From a virus, in IMG/VR virus record IMGVR_UViG_3300042478_002320, positions 1-64,000 of that record: a stretch of 64,000 bases of DNA, one strand, 5' to 3'. Numbering within the stretch: the first letter of the stretch is position 1; each line of letters begins with the position of its first letter. Below are positions 9,064-18,522 of the stretch, piece by piece. The notes beneath the pieces were generated by a model, which did no database searches, was not told the DNA's origin, and was given only the letters and a program-made list of their open reading frames with translations. The position numbers and the translations under genes were made by a program.

Positions 9064-11352
9064 TTATCTAAAATTATCTATCCTTAACTCATTTGGCGGT
9101 AGTACATCCGAAGTATTTCCATTATCACCTGACGTTGTTCCTATGCCTACTCCTATTGTAGGAAATATTTCAGGATTTTGAGGTGTGTTGGGATCATATA
9201 AACCTCCACAAGAACAATTTTCTGATAATTGTACCGATGTTATATTTGAAGAATATGGTTTTTGAATATTAAAACATATTGAATTATTTACTTCTCTTCC
9301 TATAGAATTTGTTATTTTATTGCCATAACAATCTTCATAGAAAAATCCTGAATCATCTGTAATATATCCATCATAACACTCACAATTTACAATACCTACG
9401 GGAGATGTCGGTATTGGTGTAGGTGTAGGAGTTGGAGTAGGTCTTGGTGTAATAGGAGGTCTTGAAGTTGTTACCATAGGATTACATTCCATACATGTGC
9501 TATAACTCGCTATTACTCTTAAAGTAGGTGGTTGTGATGAAGTACCCGATGATACTGTGTAGCATTTACCATTTGACGTTTTTATAACTTCTCCACCATT
9601 GTAAGTACCTGTATATACGATTCTCTCATTTGATGTAATATTGGTTCCACATAAAAATAAATTATATGATAACTTAGATTCTGTTATAGTAGTAGGAGTA
9701 GGTTGCGGAGGTGGAGTTGTAGGATTTGCTATATCTGAATTAGAGCAGTATTGCTTTCCACTAACAATTTGGATACTTCCATTATAGGATGTAGGTTGTT
9801 GAAGTAGAGGTGGAGCACCTGTGTATGTATATATAATTCCCGTTAACGGATTTATGTATCTTTGACCAACTCCCATTGTAGGATCGATAGTTGTATATGC
9901 ATATTCAGTATTACTACATCCTGACAGCTCATAATATTTTATTAAGTTTACAGGTAAAGTTGGAGTCGGGGTAATAGGAGTCGGAGTAGTTGAAGTACCT
10001 GTACTACTACAAGAACAATTATTAGATATTTGGAATGCAACTATATTTGACGAATATGGTTTTTTAACATTGAAACATATAGGATCATTTCCTCCCACAT
10101 TTCCCAAAGTATTTGTTACTACATTTCCTAAACAATCTTCGTAGAAGAAACCTGATGCATTTACAATATATCCATCATAACATTCACAATTTACTACATC
10201 GGGTGTTAATGTTGGTCTTGCCGTAATTACAAATGTTGGTGTTGGTGTTGGTGTTAGACGAGGTATTCGAGTTGTTGTTGGTGTAATTTGTATTGTAGAT
10301 GTAGGTGATATAGTTAAAATAGTAGGCGTAGGTGTAGGTGCAGGTGTTGGACAATTTGGACATACCCCATCGTTACCATCATTACCATCATTACCATCTT
10401 TACCATCTTTACCATCTTTACCATCCTTACCTGAAGATCCTGCTGCTCCCGCTGCTCCTGCTGATCCTGCTGATCCTGCTGCTCCTGCTGCTCCTTGAAT
10501 AACATCGGGTAATTTTGGTATTTGAATTCTATCTAAAGCACTTAAATCAATTTCTAAATCAGGAGTCTTACATCCTGAATCTATTTCAAATCTCGGAATC
10601 CATTCAGATGTTCTATCTAAACATGATTCTAATACTTCAAAATAAGTAAATTCTGATTGTTCTATAACAAATACACTTTGTATGACTTTTCCCCTTTCTA
10701 TAAGCATAACTTGTAAAGTCTGCTTATTAGGTATAGGACATATACAATTTCCATTTGTAACAAAATAAATCTGTTGATCACAAGGAGAACTGACTGAAAC
10801 TCCGTTAGCTACTCTGAAGAATGTTCCTATAGGATATACTATTTCAGGATTTCCAAAATCAGTATCTACGAAATATGAAAAATCACAATCAATATTAGAA
10901 CATAATTCATTATCTAATATAATTCTCTTTTCAGGCAATATTCTATAAAAGTTTGGAATTAATTCTAATGAACTATCTTGCAACTTTTTGTAATTTAAAT
11001 TTATTACATTAGTTCCTAAATTATTTTTATCTATGAATACTTTATCCATGTAATACAAATCCTCATCAGAGTAGGTATCCCCAATATTATCATACTCTAA
11101 TATAATATTAGACGCATTCTTTTGATTTGTATTGTTTAATTTATTCCTATATTGTAAATCATTACTATAAAATGTTTCTTTTTTATATGCTATATTTTTA
11201 ATATATATGTACTTTAAATCAAAATCTAAAGAAGGCATAAGAGGCATTGGTCTATAAGATGTATCTATAGGTAGCATTGATGAATCATTGTTAGAAGCAT
11301 TTACTCCACAATTAATACAATTATCCAATATTTCCAAATTATCCTTATCCAT
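9064..11352 (-). CDS. Collagen-like, Thr/Pro-linked adhesin or tail fibre protein
   Basis: 762 residues. The N-terminal about 270 residues form a probable virion-anchoring domain. A collagen-like G-x-y stretch follows (GAAGAAGSAGSAG, then GKDGKDGKDGNDG; 10375-10497), then TPTPTPT linkers. Two copies of a Cys-containing module (CECYDGYI...FFYEDC.GN...ICFN..KPYSSNI......NCSC) lie at about 10000-10200 and 9195-9390, with two other Cys-containing domains between them. Collagen-like and TP-rich linkers are typical of fibres and adhesins exposed on phage particles. A host-surface-binding role is likely but unproven. The cysteine pairs suggest disulphides or metal binding. Confidence 0.65.
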   Translation of the reverse strand: MDKDNLEILDNCINCGVNASNNDSSMLPIDTSYRPMPLMPSLDFDLKYIYIKNIAYKKETFYSNDLQYRNKLNNTNQKNASNIILEYDNIGDTYSDEDLYYMDKVFIDKNNLGTNVINLNYKKLQDSSLELIPNFYRILPEKRIILDNELCSNIDCDFSYFVDTDFGNPEIVYPIGTFFRVANGVSVSSPCDQQIYFVTNGNCICPIPNKQTLQVMLIERGKVIQSVFVIEQSEFTYFEVLESCLDRTSEWIPRFEIDSGCKTPDLEIDLSALDRIQIPKLPDVIQGAAGAAGSAGSAGAAGAAGSSGKDGKDGKDGKDGNDGNDGNDGVCPNCPTPAPTPTPTILTISPTSTIQITPTTTRIPRLTPTPTPTFVITARPTLTPDVVNCECYDGYIVNASGFFYEDCLGNVVTNTLGNVGGNDPICFNVKKPYSSNIVAFQISNNCSCSSTGTSTTPTPITPTPTLPVNLIKYYELSGCSNTEYAYTTIDPTMGVGQRYINPLTGIIYTYTGAPPLLQQPTSYNGSIQIVSGKQYCSNSDIANPTTPPPQPTPTTITESKLSYNLFLCGTNITSNERIVYTGTYNGGEVIKTSNGKCYTVSSGTSSQPPTLRVIASYSTCMECNPMVTTSRPPITPRPTPTPTPTPIPTSPVGIVNCECYDGYITDDSGFFYEDCYGNKITNSIGREVNNSICFNIQKPYSSNITSVQLSENCSCGGLYDPNTPQNPEIFPTIGVGIGTTSGDNGNTSDVLPPNELRIDNFR

Positions 11353-11353
11353 G

Positions 11354-12481
11354 TTATCTAATCACTTTGAAATAAAATCCATCATCTATTATATGTTCGG
11401 TGAATCCACCATCTTTCTGCACTTTAAAAACTATTTTATAAAATCTTTCAGGTAAAAAACTGTTCATATTTATATTAAAATAATTACCTTCAGAATCTAT
11501 ACTTAATCGAGTTGATCCCGTATCAAATGGTACAATATAATCTTCTGTAACAGAATCTTGAATTGCATAATATGAAGATGTTGGTAGCCTCTTAAAATTT
11601 AAATAATTATTAGTCGTAGTATAATCTAAAGTTGGATATCTATCTCTACTTTTTACTCTGAATTTATACTTTGAATTTGTTTTATAGTTTTTATTAATAT
11701 TGCTTACAAATAATTGAAAATCGTCAGATACTTCAGGTAAACTTCCACTCATTGATATATTACTGTCATCCCAAACTATTTCTAATTTTGGAATATATAT
11801 CGTATGTGTATCTGTACTAAAAAATCTTATAGTTCCTTTAAAATCTGTAGAAAACTCATCTTGAGATGTTCTCTTTACAATAAAACCATTATTGGGTATA
11901 CTGCCACTTAACCATCTATGAATTATATTAGAAACATTTATTCTTATATCAGGATTTTTAACATAGTTAAAATTTTGTGTAGCATAATATTGAGAACTTG
12001 TATACCAAGTACCACCACCTGAATTAGTTGAAAATGATCCTGTCGTTCTTGTAGAGAACATATTATTTATCCATTGTAAACCATTTCCATCGTAGTAACC
12101 ATTTCTGTAAGTCCAACTTGCTCCTGTAGTAATTTCAGGATAATCATTATAATGACCTACACCATTGTCCCAAGATTGTGATACGGCAAAAACATCAATA
12201 TTATAATCTAACGGCAAATCTGAAGCATCTGTTGCTCTTAAAGATAGAAAGTATTTTGATGTTCTTGATACTGTCTTAGATGATATTAAATTGCTTAAAT
12301 GATCTATATCAAACTTTATTAGTATTCTTGAATTATAAGTGCCATCGTAGTAAAAACCATTTTCATCAGGAACACTTTCTACATACTTTAGTAGTTCTAA
12401 TACTTGGTCAATACCCGCATTTCTACGAGGATTTTTCTCATATAAAGTAGTGTCTCTTGTTGCGTATATAGCGTGATACAT
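11354..12481 (-). CDS. Baseplate-adjacent structural protein (DNRLRE-like beta domain)
   Basis: 375 residues, starting MYHAIYATRDTTLYEKNP, with RILIKFDID, a W-containing core and V.NIIHRWLSGSIPNNGFIVK. The order of strands (D.TLYE...., LIKFD, YNIDVFAVSQSW, NGFIVK) resembles a DNRLRE-type beta-sandwich of surface proteins. It sits directly between the gp6-like wedge gene (3-nt gap) and the collagen-like fibre, so a structural tail/baseplate function is inferred from context. No catalytic motif is seen. Confidence 0.55.
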   Translation of the reverse strand: MYHAIYATRDTTLYEKNPRRNAGIDQVLELLKYVESVPDENGFYYDGTYNSRILIKFDIDHLSNLISSKTVSRTSKYFLSLRATDASDLPLDYNIDVFAVSQSWDNGVGHYNDYPEITTGASWTYRNGYYDGNGLQWINNMFSTRTTGSFSTNSGGGTWYTSSQYYATQNFNYVKNPDIRINVSNIIHRWLSGSIPNNGFIVKRTSQDEFSTDFKGTIRFFSTDTHTIYIPKLEIVWDDSNISMSGSLPEVSDDFQLFVSNINKNYKTNSKYKFRVKSRDRYPTLDYTTTNNYLNFKRLPTSSYYAIQDSVTEDYIVPFDTGSTRLSIDSEGNYFNINMNSFLPERFYKIVFKVQKDGGFTEHIIDDGFYFKVIR

Positions 12482-12483
12482 AG

Positions 12484-14373
12484 TTAATAGTTTATTACTC
12501 TTCCTCTAATATCTTTATTTGGGTATTTAATCTCAAAAATTGATTGATCTATAGAAGTATATATAATACTCCTTTTAGTTGCCGATTCTATATCATATAC
12601 ATTACCTGAATATCCTAAACTTGTATCATATAAATTAAATATACTCATATTTGTAGCAGATATTACTCCCTCAACTTGCAAAATTTCTTTCAATACTGTA
12701 TTTTTGAAAATAGGTTTTCCGATACCCATCTTTTCTATATCAAAATAATTTTTTAAAGCTTGTATGCATCGTAATAAAACTTCATTACTATTATAAACTT
12801 CGTCAACAACTATTTCAAAATCTATTCCTATATTAATTATAAAAGCATCTCGTATACTAACAGAGTCAGTCATCATTCTATACTCTTTCATATAGTTTAG
12901 TAGGTTGAATTTAACTGCATCATTTAATGGTGTTAAATTCTTATTCTCATCATAACCTAAGCAATATAAATTAATTCCAAAATAATTTACATTTTGAAAA
13001 TCAGTTGAACTATCTAAATATTGATCATCTAATTCTACGCATACTTTTGCTATAGCTCCATATTTAACAGGCATACTATAAGCTCTTACAATATAATCAT
13101 CTTTAGTTACAGCTCTATTTTGAGCTGCAAAGTTAGCTAAAGCCTCTCTTCTAACATCTTCCACATTTCTTCTCGATAATCCTCCTCTTGCAGGTTTGGG
13201 ATTATTAACGGCTACGCTATTCACTATAGTGTTAAATAATGCTGAATTTAAATTTGATTGTGGAGTAGTTATGTTTGAAGTTACTATATTTGATATACTA
13301 TTTGCCCCAACATTATCTTCAACTCCTCCCCCAATAGTATATCGTACTGTTAATGTTGTATTTGATGGTGCTTTTCCATAAGTTTTAGTATATAAAAAAT
13401 TCTTTGGATCAATACTTAAATCAACAACTCTTTCAAAGTAGTCTAAACCAAATCCAACATTAAAAGGATTAGGTACGATTTCTTCATCATACTCTGAACT
13501 TACTCCTGAGCCAAACTGTATTTCATATCTATTATCCTCTCTCAGCCTTGTTACAAATCTAAGTTCTGATTGTTTAAACTGCATTAAATTTGGTGCTGTA
13601 GATCTAAATTTAGATAGATGTGGATCATTGTATGGCAAATTTGGAACAGATATAGGTATTAAATCTTGAGCTAAGTAAGGTGTTTCATACCATCTATTAT
13701 TATCAGAATCGTATATATCTACTACTTCTAAAACATCATCCTGTGGTAGTACTATTTTATCATATGGTTTAGGAGAATCGAATACATAGCTTTGTGATAC
13801 AATTTCTCCTGAAACGGCTCTAACATTTTTTCTTAATAAGAAATAATCTACTTCTCCTGTATTATCTAAAGAATATACAGTAATTTCTGTCGGATCAAAT
13901 GAAGAACTATATGAAAAATCTACGCTATCTACAGTTCTAAAATTTTTGTTAGAATCCGAACTAACAATCATGTTTGAATCAATTTGCAAACAATATCTAA
14001 AGTCAGGAACTACAGATGAACCATTATTTATAGATGGCACTAATTGAAATATATCTAAATCTACAGATGCAGGAGTTCTAAATTTTGGTGTGTATCCTAA
14101 AGAATGGGCAATATTATATAAATTTATATTTTCTTCAACTGTCAGTAATAAAGATTCTCGTAATTGTATGTCAGTGTAGAAGGATAGAATGTCTCCTGTG
14201 GCAGCAACTAATTCCATGAACATCATGCCGGGAGATGATTCATTGAAATCATTATAAGTATCAGGAAAATAGTTCTTTGTATAATCTATTAACTGCTGTC
14301 GTATCTCCCCAAAATCTTTATTTAGATACTTTATATCCTTTCTAATATTATTATTTAATAATTTTGAACTCAT
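12484..14373 (-). CDS. Baseplate wedge subunit, gp6-like (baseplate J family)
   Basis: 629 residues. The N-terminus (KYLNKDFGEIRQQLIDYTK, NYFPDTYNDFNESSPGMMF, ELVAATGDILSFYTD) is characteristic of T4 gp6-type wedge proteins of marine T4-like phages. The middle has the beta-barrel RFGSG/IQFGSG segment, and the C-terminal part has the baseplate-J motif NRAVTKDDYIVRAYSMPVKYGAIAK-like (about residues 410-440), followed by the domain that meets its partner at the wedge vertices. Length is close to T4 gp6 (660 aa). It overlaps nothing and lies 1 nt from the gp25-like gene, the conserved gp25-gp6 order. Confidence 0.85.
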   Translation of the reverse strand: MSSKLLNNNIRKDIKYLNKDFGEIRQQLIDYTKNYFPDTYNDFNESSPGMMFMELVAATGDILSFYTDIQLRESLLLTVEENINLYNIAHSLGYTPKFRTPASVDLDIFQLVPSINNGSSVVPDFRYCLQIDSNMIVSSDSNKNFRTVDSVDFSYSSSFDPTEITVYSLDNTGEVDYFLLRKNVRAVSGEIVSQSYVFDSPKPYDKIVLPQDDVLEVVDIYDSDNNRWYETPYLAQDLIPISVPNLPYNDPHLSKFRSTAPNLMQFKQSELRFVTRLREDNRYEIQFGSGVSSEYDEEIVPNPFNVGFGLDYFERVVDLSIDPKNFLYTKTYGKAPSNTTLTVRYTIGGGVEDNVGANSISNIVTSNITTPQSNLNSALFNTIVNSVAVNNPKPARGGLSRRNVEDVRREALANFAAQNRAVTKDDYIVRAYSMPVKYGAIAKVCVELDDQYLDSSTDFQNVNYFGINLYCLGYDENKNLTPLNDAVKFNLLNYMKEYRMMTDSVSIRDAFIINIGIDFEIVVDEVYNSNEVLLRCIQALKNYFDIEKMGIGKPIFKNTVLKEILQVEGVISATNMSIFNLYDTSLGYSGNVYDIESATKRSIIYTSIDQSIFEIKYPNKDIRGRVINY

Positions 14374-14374
14374 A

Positions 14375-14890
14375 TTACTCTATTTCAAAGTTAACAACAC
14401 CTGAATCTAAAAATAGTATTATATTTCTATTAGCACCTACATTAGTTACCCTAAATGATATTTTAATTTGAACATTATGTTCTGAATAACTATTTGAGAA
14501 AGCAATATCAGTCTCTGCTGTAACTTGAACTGAATCTAATAAAATATAGGGTAACCAAAATTCAATATCATCTATAACAGATAATCTAAGAGAATTTCTG
14601 TTTTCTTCACTATTTAATTCGAATAAATAATCAGGTATCTTTGAACCGAAATTAGGTTGCATTAATCTCTCACCCTTCCTTGTTAGTAGTAAATTAACTA
14701 AATTAGTTATGGCTTGTTCCTCCGTAGAATATGAAAGTCTAAATGTCTTTACATCTCCTCTCCTATTTATTTCTTTTGGATACTTTATGTCAACTAATAC
14801 AGCATCTCCATTCATAGGTAATAGAACACCAACTGCTCTATCATTATATAAATTTGTCTCATAAGATCTAAATACTGTACGTGTTGCCAT
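14375..14890 (-). CDS. Baseplate wedge subunit, gp25-like (GPW/gp25 family)
   Basis: 171 residues. The segment EEQAITNLVNLLLTRKGER followed by LMQPNFGSKIPDYLFE is the hallmark of GPW/gp25 proteins, and VQIKISFRV is in the expected C-terminal position. It is slightly longer than T4 gp25 (132 aa) because of an N-terminal extension (MATRTVFRSYETNLYNDRAVGV). It sits directly upstream of the gp6-like gene in the same operon. Gp25 family members start sheath polymerisation at the baseplate; despite an old name they need no lysozyme activity. Confidence 0.88.
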   Translation of the reverse strand: MATRTVFRSYETNLYNDRAVGVLLPMNGDAVLVDIKYPKEINRRGDVKTFRLSYSTEEQAITNLVNLLLTRKGERLMQPNFGSKIPDYLFELNSEENRNSLRLSVIDDIEFWLPYILLDSVQVTAETDIAFSNSYSEHNVQIKISFRVTNVGANRNIILFLDSGVVNFEIE

Positions 14891-14895
14891 TTATA

Positions 14896-15282
14896 TTATT
14901 TCTTATCCATTTTTTTTAACAAAGCAGAATAATCTTTAGTCAATGCTTTATAAACTGCTTGAGTTTTTGGATTGTGTTCTAAGCTATCCAAAGCTCTTGA
15001 ATCTAAAATTGATCTTTCAGTCTCTTCTTCAGGATACTCCATATCTTCAGTAATTATTTCCATTAAACCACTAAATTTTTTTCTGAAATCTTTTCTTTCA
15101 GATTCTACTTTAGTACTAATAGGCTTCTCCGCAAATTTTTTTGGGGAAGGGCTACTATGATTCTCAGAAATACTTTTAGACTTAGATTCAGTTAATCTTG
15201 ATTCTAATCTATCAAAATAATAATCTAATTCTTCTCTTATTATTTTTCTAAGTTTTGACTCAATTGAAATTTTATCCATCAT
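14896..15282 (-). CDS. Small charged protein with IIREE-type N-terminal peptide
   Basis: 128 residues with no recognised domain. The N-terminus MMDKISIESKLRKIIREELD is a short amphipathic helix ending in the I-x-E/E-L pattern seen at the start of several unrelated proteins in this phage. The rest is Lys/Ser/Glu-rich and probably disordered until a helical C-terminus. A TATTTATA box lies 9 nt before the ATG. It could be a scaffold, internal head protein or baseplate assembly protein. Confidence 0.6.
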   Translation of the reverse strand: MMDKISIESKLRKIIREELDYYFDRLESRLTESKSKSISENHSSPSPKKFAEKPISTKVESERKDFRKKFSGLMEIITEDMEYPEEETERSILDSRALDSLEHNPKTQAVYKALTKDYSALLKKMDKK

Positions 15283-15291
15283 AACGTTTTA

Positions 15292-15299
15292 TATAAATA
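15292..15299 (-). promoter_or_regulatory. Candidate late promoter box TATTTATA
   Basis: Minus-strand CTATTTATATAAAA ends just before the ATG at 15282. It has the same sequence and spacing as other boxes in this window. Confidence 0.5.
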
Positions 15300-15305
15300 G
15301 ATTAT

Positions 15306-17138
15306 TTAATTAAATTTTACTTCATTAGTTAATTTTTTTATACTATAATCCAATAATATATCTCCCTTAGAACATTTACTGCTCAATATTAATTGAGATA
15401 TACATGAATTATCAGCTAATATATCAGGAGTCAGAAGCGAATTATCAGTTATATTATAGTTATTATCAACACTATCATTCAATAAATACCATCCTCTACA
15501 GAATGTGTCATTTCCTATCAATAAAAGTAAATTATAATTTACTTTCTCTGTTATTCCTGTTGCCGAGTTGAATTTATTCGCAGTCATTTTATAAATATAT
15601 CCTTTACATTCTGCATCTGAATTTACTAACTTAATATTAAAATCTTTCTTATCTAATTTATTAGCATTTGAATCATCTTTACTCGAATCTTCTTTATTAG
15701 TAAGTCCATCTCCATCAGATTTTAATACATTTCCGTTAGAATCAACTAATACTCCGCATCCTGACAATGGTAATCCACAATCTATGTTTATAAATTCAGG
15801 CAAGTCTTTATTAGGATCATAATCTAATTCAATATCTTTTGAATTAAGAGTATTTAATAAATTTATGGAGTCTTTTCGAGTTTGGATACCTGAAGAGTCT
15901 TGTCCTCCTACAGATTCGTTGCCACTTCCTCCTCCGTTCGAACCTAATAATCTTCTTGATATAGCATATGGAACTATATTGTTAATACCAAAATCATGAT
16001 TATCTAATCTTGGCTCAGGAGGTGGTATAAATGCATTAGGTGGTAGTAACTCAAATCTCATTGATAATATAAAAGTTCTCAAAACTTCTAATAAGTTTGT
16101 AGCAGGGCCTGTAGGGCCAAATGGCGTAGCAAAAACAGCCATAGCCGATGTTAAGTCTTTTAATTGTTTTGCTAACTCCTGAACTCTGTTAACTAATTCA
16201 TCAAAATCAACATCATGTTCATCTGTAGTTATGTAAAACTTTCTTGCTTCTAATACTACTTTATCTTTCGCTATTACAAATATATTATCTTTTTTAGCAT
16301 TCAAAACTATTCTTGACGTATCTATTAATATTTGAGGGTTATCAAAATTAGGCACTCCTTTGGTCTCAAATCTTCTTGCCCTACCTAATCTAACTTTAGA
16401 ATATTTTTGACTTACTCCTCCAAATATACCTGTTATATTATTAGATACATTCTCTACTCTATATTTTTGACTTTTAGTATTTTTAGATTGATTTTTATTT
16501 CCCGACATATCGGAAACATCTTCATTTATTGGTCTTTTTTTAGGAGATGCTGATGGTTCTAATGTCATAGCAAACGTAGGATCTCCTAATTTAGTATCTT
16601 TATGATGTTGTGGTTTCTTATAATATTGAGAATCATCTGAAGTTCCTATACCAAGTCTTATAGCGGATCCTCCTCTGTTTTGGATGATTAAATCACCTTC
16701 ATATGGTTGAAGAGGTGCTAAAGGTCTACAGGGGAATGGAAATGTTTTGCCGGGCTCAAAGGGATTGTCCATAACCAAACCATTACTTTCCTTAGAAGTA
16801 GTTCTCTGAGTTATAGTATGCATTTGATTAATTACCGAATCATCCGTTGAATTCAAAGGATATGGTAAATAATAATACGTTATATTTTTGTGTTTTGGCT
16901 GTAACTCATCCTTAGATGGAGCTCTTATTAGCATAACTAATTCTCCATTTAAAGGAGTAAACATATAATTTAATGTGATTGGTCTTGCATATATATCTTT
17001 TAAATTTTCTACATCTGAATTTGCAATTAACCTAACTTTTATACTCCCTATAGGTAGTATATTTCCTTCATTATTTTTTGGATTATCATTATATGTTAGT
17101 TTACCTGTTTGTACTACCTCTCCTAATATTATTGACAT
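15306..17138 (-). CDS. Baseplate hub/spike-type protein with OB-fold N-terminus (gp5-like)
   Basis: 610 residues. The N-terminal part (MSIILGEVVQTG, then LPIGSIKVRLI and PLNGELVMLIRAP) looks like the OB-fold start of baseplate hub/spike proteins. The middle has YEGDLIIQNRGGSAIRLG and alternating short strands (ILIDTSRIVLNAKKDNIF), as in gp5-like beta-helix regions. A coiled segment (VDFDELVNRVQELAKQLKDL) follows, then a long Ser/Asn-rich C-terminus with three or four cysteines. No lysozyme domain is visible. Assignment to the gp5-like hub is by pattern and by position upstream of gp25/gp6. Confidence 0.55.
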   Translation of the reverse strand: MSIILGEVVQTGKLTYNDNPKNNEGNILPIGSIKVRLIANSDVENLKDIYARPITLNYMFTPLNGELVMLIRAPSKDELQPKHKNITYYYLPYPLNSTDDSVINQMHTITQRTTSKESNGLVMDNPFEPGKTFPFPCRPLAPLQPYEGDLIIQNRGGSAIRLGIGTSDDSQYYKKPQHHKDTKLGDPTFAMTLEPSASPKKRPINEDVSDMSGNKNQSKNTKSQKYRVENVSNNITGIFGGVSQKYSKVRLGRARRFETKGVPNFDNPQILIDTSRIVLNAKKDNIFVIAKDKVVLEARKFYITTDEHDVDFDELVNRVQELAKQLKDLTSAMAVFATPFGPTGPATNLLEVLRTFILSMRFELLPPNAFIPPPEPRLDNHDFGINNIVPYAISRRLLGSNGGGSGNESVGGQDSSGIQTRKDSINLLNTLNSKDIELDYDPNKDLPEFINIDCGLPLSGCGVLVDSNGNVLKSDGDGLTNKEDSSKDDSNANKLDKKDFNIKLVNSDAECKGYIYKMTANKFNSATGITEKVNYNLLLLIGNDTFCRGWYLLNDSVDNNYNITDNSLLTPDILADNSCISQLILSSKCSKGDILLDYSIKKLTNEVKFN

Positions 17139-17144
17139 TAGTAT

Positions 17145-17492
17145 TTATTTTAAAAAATTATTCGGATGATAATCTACAAGTAATTGTTTCTTTTCTTCAT
17201 CAGAAAGTATATACATTTCTGTAGTCTTTGAAGATTTTTGTGAATTTGCCATGGATCTCTGAACAATACCTGCCATCTTAATCAAATGATCATCATTCTT
17301 TATAGATAAATCAATGTAATCTCTTAGAACAGGCCCTAAAGAAGCAGCATCTTCAGGACTATTAATCATTCCCTCTATGTTATCAACCAATTTGGAAATC
17401 ATTTGATCCTTTGCTTTAGTAGTTATGTAGATATCTTTCATTAAATCTGAAAAAGACATCTTATCAAAAACTAAAGAATCATCATTAGACAT
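17145..17492 (-). CDS. Conserved small helical phage protein
   Basis: 115 residues, mostly helical: MSFSDLMKDIYITTKAKDQM followed by VDNIEGMINSPEDAASLGPV and DYIDLSIKNDDHLIKMAGIV. It resembles a family that occurs beside baseplate genes in T4-like marine phages, but I cannot name it with certainty; a small terminase-like or assembly role is possible. A TATTTATA box lies 13 nt upstream of its ATG. Confidence 0.55.
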   Translation of the reverse strand: MSNDDSLVFDKMSFSDLMKDIYITTKAKDQMISKLVDNIEGMINSPEDAASLGPVLRDYIDLSIKNDDHLIKMAGIVQRSMANSQKSSKTTEMYILSDEEKKQLLVDYHPNNFLK

Positions 17493-17505
17493 ACTCTACT
17501 TTTTA

Positions 17506-17513
17506 TATAAATA
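17506..17513 (-). promoter_or_regulatory. Candidate late promoter box TATTTATA
   Basis: Minus-strand TGTATTTATATAAAAAGT lies just before the ATG at 17492, matching the other candidate late boxes. Confidence 0.5.
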
Positions 17514-17523
17514 CAATATAATA

Positions 17524-18207
17524 TTACTTTTTAAAATATTCATTCATAGAATTATTAAAATATCTCTTTAATACATTTATAACTTTAGTTATTTTTTGTG
17601 TTTTTATACCTGTTCTCTCTCTGACTATAAAATAAATAGCTTTCTTATTGAAAGCATCTATCATATTACGTATCTTAAACAATTCTAAAACTGAATCAGC
17701 AATTGCTATCTCATCTTCATTTTTAAAAATATTATAGATTTTTAAGTACATATCATCTACCCACCTATCTACGAAAATGTTTAAGTCCTCTCTATAGTCA
17801 TCTCTATAGACTTCCGAGATGACATCCCTCTCTTCATCTACGTCATCTAAATCTACTATCTGTTTTATCTGCTTTCTATTTCTATAGTTTTTAGTATTTA
17901 AAGCAATTAGATAATTCCTACCTGCAACTGTGTAATAGGAATATGCTTTACCCGCTGATTGAGAAAAATTTGGTAGCTTCTCTGTAATAAAAGATACCAA
18001 ATCATTCTTCAAATCATCAAATTCTAAATCTATGTAAGGACATTTATATGTATTGATTAAGTTTTCAGCTAACTTATCTAAAGATGGATATATTTCTTTA
18101 CTATATATAAAGTTTCTTTCTTTTATATTTTCTGATAAATTATATCTTATTATAGCATTATCTACATCTAAAGTAAAATAATCTTTATTCGAGTTCTTCT
18201 TCGGCAT
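17524..18207 (-). CDS. Late-transcription sigma factor, gp55-like
   Basis: 227 residues. The N-terminus NKDYFTLDVDNAIIRYNLSE and the following EIYPSLDKLAENLINTYK, KAYSYYTVAGRNYLIALN and the acidic IVDLDDVDEERDVI linker match, by pattern, the gp55-type late sigma factors of T4-like marine phages. The segment around residues 80-115 would be the region-2-like core that contacts RNA polymerase and the promoter. In T4, gp55 reads late promoters together with the sliding clamp. The repeated TATTTATA boxes upstream of virion genes are its likely targets here. The gene overlaps the upstream small gene by 23 nt. Confidence 0.65.
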   Translation of the reverse strand: MPKKNSNKDYFTLDVDNAIIRYNLSENIKERNFIYSKEIYPSLDKLAENLINTYKCPYIDLEFDDLKNDLVSFITEKLPNFSQSAGKAYSYYTVAGRNYLIALNTKNYRNRKQIKQIVDLDDVDEERDVISEVYRDDYREDLNIFVDRWVDDMYLKIYNIFKNEDEIAIADSVLELFKIRNMIDAFNKKAIYFIVRERTGIKTQKITKVINVLKRYFNNSMNEYFKK

Positions 18208-18517
18208 TATCTTCTATTGTGTTCAAAAATTCATTTACAATTTTGTAAGAATCTTCAATAATACCTTTAATTGTATTGAACACAAAACCAACTTCATCAT
18301 CAGACTCGAAAGAACCTCTTCGATCTATTTCTTTTAAGTGACTGAAATCTGTATGAAGTCTAACATTTAAACTACTAATAAAATTTATTAACTTTTCATT
18401 ATCCTCATCTAACTTAGCTAAAGCTTCTTCTAAATTACTTAATTTTTTTGAATTTAGAATAATTAGATAAATGCATATTAAAATTATACAAATACATATT
18501 AACAACAAAATAAACAT
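18185..18517 (-). CDS. Small membrane-anchored protein
   Basis: 110 residues. An N-terminal hydrophobic helix (MFILLLICICIILICIYLII) is followed by a charged, coiled-coil-like region (LEEALAKLDEDNEKLINFI). It is probably a single-pass membrane protein with a cytoplasmic coiled coil, perhaps a spanin or superinfection-type protein. No family is recognised. Confidence 0.55.
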   Translation of the reverse strand: MFILLLICICIILICIYLIILNSKKLSNLEEALAKLDEDNEKLINFISSLNVRLHTDFSHLKEIDRRGSFESDDEVGFVFNTIKGIIEDSYKIVNEFLNTIEDNAEEELE

Positions 18518-18522
18518 AACTG

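Noticed and set aside
10314-10505. Alternative reading frame over the collagen-like region
   Set aside because: It mirrors the GXY repeat of the fibre gene in another frame, with only Q/M/V-rich low complexity.
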